Source: Brachypodium distachyon
Taxonomy: Eukaryota > Streptophyta > Magnoliopsida > Poales > Poaceae
Reading direction: 5' to 3'
NCBI RefSeq assembly: GCF_000005505.3
Contig: NC_016134.3
Location: 18,272,624-18,336,623 of the forward strand
DNA: 64,000 nt
The notes under the pieces are model-generated. The model was not told the DNA's origin and ran no database searches. It worked only from the letters and a program-made list of their open reading frames with translations. The translations under genes and the position numbers were made by a program. This document shows, piece after piece, positions 58,678-64,000 of this stretch; position 1 is the stretch's first letter; the number at the start of each line of letters is the position of its first letter.

Positions 58678-60132
58678 GCGCGTATCATAACACTGCATGT
58701 CTCTTTTTTTGTTTCTTCTCTTTCCTTCGTTTTGCACTCCAACGCTGGACTGGAATATTCATGCCCTCGTCCTCTGTTCGTGAGATGCTCTGTTTCTGTT
58801 ATCTATCCATCAATGTGCTCTGTTCTGTTTTTGATTTTTGGCTTTTGTATTTGCCTAAATCTGGTACAATATGCCTTGGATACCGGGGATGTTCCCCCCT
58901 TGCATTTTGTTTTTTCCCTTTCCTGAGTGGGATTGGGGTATGTCATACCGAATTGGCCGTGCGCGAAAGAATTGGATTAACATGATCACGGCAACAATTC
59001 TGAGGAGTTGACCCTGTGATGCTACGCTTAATCCATATGCTGGCATACGACGTTCTCACATTGGAAGGTAAGCTTGCTTCCAAACCCACATGTGCATACA
59101 CAGTTTTATTGCAATCCGTAGTGCGTGCGGCACCACCGACGGCGAGGGAGGACCGTCGATCACCTTTTAAAATAGTCGTGACAACTGTGCGTGCTCGTGA
59201 TAGCGCACGGACATTTCCACTAGTAGTCAGCAATTTTTCATGTGTGCAAGTACGTGTTGCTCCTCGGACTTTTTGAGGAATACATTTAGGTGGACATCAT
59301 GTTCACCCGGGTGAACTTCTCAATAAATAAATAATGAGAACATATCCCAGTATAAAAGCATTAGTGCACTTGTAATAATGTGTCGTCTTTTAGTATTGTT
59401 TCTTAACAAATGATAGATATTTAAATACAAAATTTTCAGTGTGTCTGTGGTACCTTAGATTCGCTTATTCAAGAAATCACACTTTTGGATTTTATTGTGT
59501 CAACTCATATTTTATCTGCTGCCTCACGACAAAATTTGTATCTACGATAAAATACAAGTATAATCTCTCATTTCCTAAATAATTACTAGTCATAGTTGGA
59601 TTTTGTCTATATATACGGACGCTAAGAAACAGTCCGATCCGATCCGGAGGATCGATATACTACAGTACGTGCGTGGTGTGGCTCGCTCTCTGGCCTCGTA
59701 GCCCCGGCCCACACGCACGTACGTCGTTCCCAGATTAATTTCTAACCACACAGAACATAATCATCAGCTACTTACCACTAGCAATAACTTGGACGATGTC
59801 GATATGCATGCCATGACTGGTTGTTCCCAGCAGACAGATCAAAGAGAAGTAGTGCTCGCTACCTAGCTAGCCAAGATCCATCCAAGGTTAAGGTAGAAGC
59901 TAGAGGTAGAGCAAGTGCATGCAGCTGGGCAGCGCCAAGGCCAAGCGACCCAACTAACCCCAAGTCGTCCGGATTGGTTGGTAGACGTGTCGCACGCGCC
60001 ACCCATCCTCTGCCGTCGCGCTCGTGGCCCTCCATCCGCCCGTCCAACTGACCTAACTCTCCCTTCCTCTCCAGGCCGGCTCTCTTCTCTCCCGTGCCCC
60101 GTCCTGTCCACCACCCACTCTCCCTTCGCGCC
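58678..60132. other. Upstream region of chalcone synthase
   Basis: The first part resembles a leftover HSF intron. 59280-59660 is AT-rich with a 16-bp palindrome at 59301-59316. From about 59690 the sequence turns into a promoter-like region (ACGT motifs at 59714-59723, AC elements, then the TATA box). Confidence 0.5.
59976..60057 (+). promoter_or_regulatory. MYB-type AC elements in the CHS promoter
   Basis: GGTTGGT at 59976-59982 is ACCAACC (AC-II type) on the minus strand. It lies beside ACGTGTC (59985-59991), an ACGT/ABRE-like core. ACCTAAC (AC-III type) is at 60051-60057, preceded by CAACTG (60045-60050), a MYB consensus. R2R3-MYB with bHLH partners control flavonoid genes through such sites. 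Binding here is inferred. Confidence 0.55.
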
Positions 60133-60139
60133 TATATAT
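60133..60139 (+). promoter_or_regulatory. CHS TATA box
   Basis: TATATAT in CGCGCCTATATATCTCC, 163 bp before the ATG. Transcription would start near 60165, giving a leader of about 130 nt. Confidence 0.7.
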
Positions 60140-60295
60140 CTCCGTCCCTCCCACACATGGCACCACACCATTACTACAATACAAAGCAGCATCAGCATCA
60201 GCATCAGCTGTTTGTTCCCTGCGATCTTCTCCGCAAACGTACAGCCGAAACGTCGTTTAGCCACTGGTGAGCTAGGTAGAGCTACTCGGCGACCG

Positions 60296-62863
60296 ATGGC
60301 GGCGGCGACGATGACGGTGGAGGAGGTGAGGAGGGCGCAGCGGGCGGAGGGACCGGCGACGGTGCTGGCCATTGGGACGGCCACGCCGGCCAACTGCGTG
60401 TACCAGGCCGACTATCCGGACTACTACTTCAAGATGACCAAGAGCGACCACCTCGCCGACCTCAAGGAGAAGTTCAAGAGGATGTGTAAGTCAGATTGCA
60501 CCATTCCATGCATCCACGGCGTCCGTGTGCTTGCTTTGCTGGCCATGGACGCTAATTAACCAACTAATTTTGCTTACTCACTTTGATCATCAGCCATGCA
60601 TATCCATGCAGCTAACGGCGCCATTCCTTTTTTGTGTTATTTGTGACAAGATCCAACGCGCGCGTCTTAGAGAGTCCTTGGCTTGCACACAAATGTGTAT
60701 GCTTGCGTTCGACGTGTCTAGCTTGGGAAGATATACACACATGTGCATCAGAAGCATTTTTTTTCCTTGTTGCCGGTATATATACATATGTGTTTTTTAC
60801 ATCAAAATCAAAGGAAAAAGTAATGGGTTACCTGCAAAAAAAAGGAGGAGGAAAAAGTAATAGGGCCGGGGAGTAAGTTAACAATAAGTTACTGGCTAGC
60901 TAGCTAAGAGTTACTCCAATAGGAATCCAAATTAATGATCGAGCGAATATGTGAAAGGCTTCCGCGCACAAGAAGCATGGGCATGGAAAAAGGGGAAAAC
61001 GGGCTGACACGCCGAACCCATTGCCGATGCAACTGTTTGTCCCGGTTTTTAAGTGCAAGGCAGTTAATCCTACTATAGCTACTACAGTAAACAGTAGTGC
61101 CACTATTTAGCACACTCGAGTGTGTCACTTACTATATGGGGCACGTGCTATGTTTAAAATTCCACTGGATAGATCGCGATCTTTAGACACCGCATATAAA
61201 ATTAAATATTCCAATATAATTTGTTAAAATGAAAATAAAACTGAATAAATGTTTTCCCAGTAAAATCGAAATAAAGTTGTAGTAGTTGTTGGATTTATGT
61301 CTTTGATAAGTTTTATAAATATTTGAAAAAGTAAGAGGCTGAACAAATATAAATAGTTTTTGTACTACGCAAGAAAGAATGTTCAACAACTATTATCAAG
61401 TCCTGTATATGCATGTACCGATCGAGGATTTAATAATCTAGGACAAGCCAATGAAAGAATGACGCTAGCTGCCGGACCACGACCTTGACGTGCCGGAGCA
61501 CCTAAAAATATCAGTGGGCCAGGGCCACCCAATAGCAAAGTAGAGAAACATGAGTCATGAGTTGACTTGACAGCTAATCCCCTTACAAAAATCAATAACA
61601 CCCCAAATGTGGACAGCATTTGCGCACCTAATTAAACCTCATGAGGCCATTGCCCATGAGTACTTTTCTCCCATGCGTCCCCTTTGCCTTTTCTGGGATG
61701 GATGGTACTAGTCAGGACACGCCACCTATAGCAAACAAACACACACACACAGTCACACACGCTTGACGCCACCGCCGGCCGGCGATGTCGGCGCGTGAAC
61801 ACTTGAATCAACACCTGATTGATTGATTGATTTAAATTGCAAATATGCAGGCGACAAGTCGCAGATCCGGAAGCGGTACATGCACCTGACGGAGGAGATC
61901 CTGGAGGAGAACCCCAACATGTGCGCCTACATGGCGCCCTCCCTGGACGCCCGCCAGGACATCGTGGTGGTGGAGGTCCCCAAGCTGGGGAAGGCGGCGG
62001 CGCAGAAGGCCATCAAGGAGTGGGGCCAGCCGCGGTCCAGGATCACCCACCTCGTCTTCTGCACCACCTCGGGCGTCGACATGCCGGGCGCCGACTACCA
62101 GCTCACCAAGATGCTGGGCCTCCGCCCCTCCGTCAAGCGCCTCATGATGTACCAGCAAGGTTGCTTCGCGGGCGGCACGGTCCTCCGGCTTGCCAAGGAC
62201 TTGGCCGAGAACAACCGTGGAGCGCGTGTTCTCGTGGTGTGTTCCGAGATCACAGCAGTGACTTTCCGTGGCCCTCACGAGTCGCACCTCGACTCGCTTG
62301 TCGGGCAGGCGCTCTTTGGGGACGGCGCTGCGGCCGTGATCGTTGGAGCGGACCCGGAAGAACATGTTGAGAGGCCGTTGTTCCAGCTCGTGTCGGCAGC
62401 CCAGACGATCCTGCCGGACTCGGAGGGTGCCATTGACGGGCACCTCCGGGAGGTCGGGCTGACGTTCCATCTCCTCAAGGACGTTCCGGGGCTCATCTCG
62501 AAGAACATCGAGAAGGCGCTGGAGGAGGCGTTCAAGCCGCTGGGGATCGACGACTGGAACTCGGTGTTCTGGGTGGCGCACCCGGGCGGCCCGGCCATCC
62601 TGGACATGGTGGAGGCCAAGATTAACTTGAACAAGGAGCGGATGAGGGCAACGAGGCACGTGCTGTCCGAGTACGGCAACATGTCCAGCGCCTGCGTGCT
62701 CTTCATCCTCGACGAGATGCGCAAGCGCTCCGCCGAGGACGGCCACGCCACCACGGGCGAAGGGATGGACTGGGGCGTGCTCTTCGGCTTCGGCCCGGGG
62801 CTCACCGTCGAGACGGTCGTGCTCCACAGCGTCCCCATCACCGCCGGCGCTGCCACAGCGTAA
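60296..62863 (+). CDS. CHS: Chalcone synthase (naringenin-chalcone synthase), two exons
   Basis: Type III polyketide synthase that condenses p-coumaroyl-CoA with three malonyl-CoA to naringenin chalcone, the first committed step of flavonoid and anthocyanin synthesis; cytosolic homodimer. Coding is exon 1 at 60296-60485 and exon 2 at 61851-62863 (400 aa; grass CHS is usually near 398). The intron splits a Cys codon (residue 64, KRM-C-DKSQ), the conserved CHS intron position, with GTAAGT and TGCAG borders. The catalytic triad is Cys168 (QQGCFAGG), His307 (WVAHPGGP) and Asn340 (EYGNMSSA). Gatekeeper Phe219 and Phe269 are present, and Thr201, Gly260 and Ser342 match CHS rather than pyrone or stilbene-type synthases. 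The GFGPG loop is at 376-380. The start [20 protein letters not shown] matches grass CHS. No stops or frameshifts, so it is likely functional. It is the main grass CHS type, not the diverged stress-induced barley CHS2 type. Confidence 0.97.
60486..61850 (+). other. CHS intron 1
   Basis: 1,365 bp, GTAAGT to ATGCAG, phase 1. Contents: a G-box core CACGTG at 61142-61147, an (AC)n run near 61738-61754, and a (GATT)n stretch at 61817-61832 just upstream of the acceptor. No recognisable transposon was seen. Confidence 0.95.
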
Positions 62864-63390
62864 CATATCGGTTCCTCAAATTCGTCCGGCCGTTTGTCAT
62901 CCGTCACGTACGACAATAACTATCCTACACTACTACTGGTGTTGCAAGCTGCTGGTGAAGTCGATTAAATTTGTATCGTTATAGTATCCTACGTGGGTTT
63001 GTACGTGTTGGTAGAGGATATATTCCGTTTTGTTGTTTTGTATGTGTCGTCGTACGTCCGTGTAATGGTAGTAGCTAAACCGTATAGGGTCAAAAGCTGG
63101 ATTGTGAGGTGTATTACCTGTGTACGACAAGATTGGCTGTTTAATTTCAAGCTTATGTGGTGGTGAAGAAATTATTTCAGTGTCTTCAGAGATATCCCTT
63201 GGAATATCCATGTATCGTAGTGCTTCCCCTGTTTCACAAACGTGTCAAAAAAATCCCCTGTTTCATAATGTGAAGTTAGTTTTTTTTTGCGGGGAATAGT
63301 GATAGCAATTGAATGTCAAATGAATTACAAATTAACTGTGTTTTTTTGTCAACAAAGTATATGAACTGGTCCCCCGGAGCCAGCATGTTT
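62864..63390 (+). other. CHS 3' untranslated and downstream region
   Basis: T-rich, with several TGTATGT/TTTGT-type motifs suited to plant 3' ends (62970-63060). No clear AATAAA was chosen as the polyadenylation signal. No other gene was seen. Confidence 0.5.
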
Positions 63391-63394
63391 ATAA

Positions 63395-63930
63395 ATTTAT
63401 TAAAAAGCATCGAAAGAGGTTAAAAACCCCGGGCTCTGCATCAAAATGATGCACACAGTCACATTTATTGATTTATTATCAAGCCTGCCAAAATGAACAT
63501 TGAAATCCGGAGACCACACTGGGCACATCCGGCCAAGCAAATCCTCAGCGTGTGCCGTCTGCTCACGCTCTAGAATTAGCTTCATCCGTCTTCCACAAAC
63601 ACATGTTCAGAAGAGGGATCGAAGCATTGCAACTTGTCAAGCACGACGATCAGGCGCCATCGCAAACCTCGTCATCACACGCCAACATGATCCATGAGCA
63701 CCAAAATAGCACCTCAAGGAAGGAACACTATGCCACAACGCCGCCACTACTCGGACCAGCAAGACGGAGCTAGGGTTTCCCCTGGAACTCGAGAAAAGTG
63801 GATCTTGGGGCTGAATCGACACCCTCCAATAAGGAAAGCGACGCCCACAGGCGCCGCCGCACCGATGCCGGCAAACACCGGTCAAGGATTTCTCCACAGC
63901 CCCACCCACAGCTCAACTGGATCAAGATAA
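63395..63930 (-). mobile_element. LINE-like 3' tail fragment, minus strand, tentative
   Basis: On the minus strand the sequence reads CTGTGTGCATCATTTTGATG, then CAGAGCCCGGGG and an AT-rich AATAAA-containing end. This is the hairpin-plus-tail layout I associate with grass non-LTR 3' ends. The stem-loop TGCATC-(5 nt)-GATGCA is at 63437-63453. The upstream part (63540-63930) is GC-richer without a recognisable protein domain, so the family is not established. Confidence 0.4.
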
Positions 63931-64000
63931 GCAAGCTGACGGACAAAGCAACAACACCGCTCGCCGGGACGTCCTCTACTGCAGCAAGGAGGGCATGGCG

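Noticed and set aside
61823..61850. ATG at 61823 as a start for CHS exon 2
   Set aside because: It lies in the intron just before the acceptor. The N-terminal residues and conserved split Cys codon come from exon 1 at 60296.
61832..62866. 344-codon open frame on the minus strand across CHS exon 2
   Set aside because: Shadow of GC-rich CHS coding sequence. The plus strand encodes a full, recognisable enzyme.
1..64000. CRISPR arrays, operons or bacterial features
   Set aside because: Intron-containing plant gene, LTR elements, MITEs and SINEs show a grass nuclear genome. No regular spacer arrays were seen.

Overview
The window is nuclear DNA from a grass, most likely a Pooideae/Triticeae-type species. 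The evidence is Stowaway MITEs with TA duplications, GC-rich genes in AT-rich spacers, centromeric-retrotransposon (CRM)-like and Tat-lineage Ty3/gypsy elements, tRNA-derived SINEs and plant L1 LINEs. It is almost all transposable-element DNA. Only one gene looks intact and cellular: a chalcone synthase at 60296-62863 (+), with two exons and all catalytic residues.

Layout. 1 to about 2700: minus-strand gypsy element cut by the left window edge (gag, primer-binding site, LTR). 2700-6590: AT-rich spacer with two Stowaway MITEs of one family in opposite orientation. 6590-10297: decayed L1 LINE (+). 10300-19650: spacer with two more MITEs, a GC-rich orphan ORF (13317), two minus-strand LINE tails, a SINE and small repeats.

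19657-57386 is one nested stack. Element A, a Tat-like gypsy (+), has LTRs 19657-20469 and 56600-57386 and a 5-bp duplication ATTAT. Its gag is split by element B, a second Tat-like gypsy (-), 22556-46846. B was itself hit twice: by element C, a complete CRM-like gypsy at 37712-46017 (duplication GCAGT) inside B's right LTR, and by D, a 3.2-kb LTR-like insertion at 24356-27599 inside B's antisense gene. A and B are decayed. C is nearly pristine: its two 956-bp LTRs differ at two positions by hand comparison, and it keeps one 1,703-codon gag-pol ORF.

The right flank (57387-64000) holds a second SINE, a heat-shock-factor DNA-binding-domain fragment, the CHS promoter (TATA box, MYB-type AC elements), CHS, and a LINE-like 3' tail.

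The most interesting system is in A and B. Each carries, between integrase and the 3' LTR, an oppositely oriented, intron-containing extra gene that resembles the Pfam 'putative gypsy type transposon' family (PF04195), with its own TATA-like box. Related antisense genes are known in Tat-lineage elements, so this is probably a diverged example rather than something wholly new. No CRISPR array, rRNA or functional tRNA gene was found.
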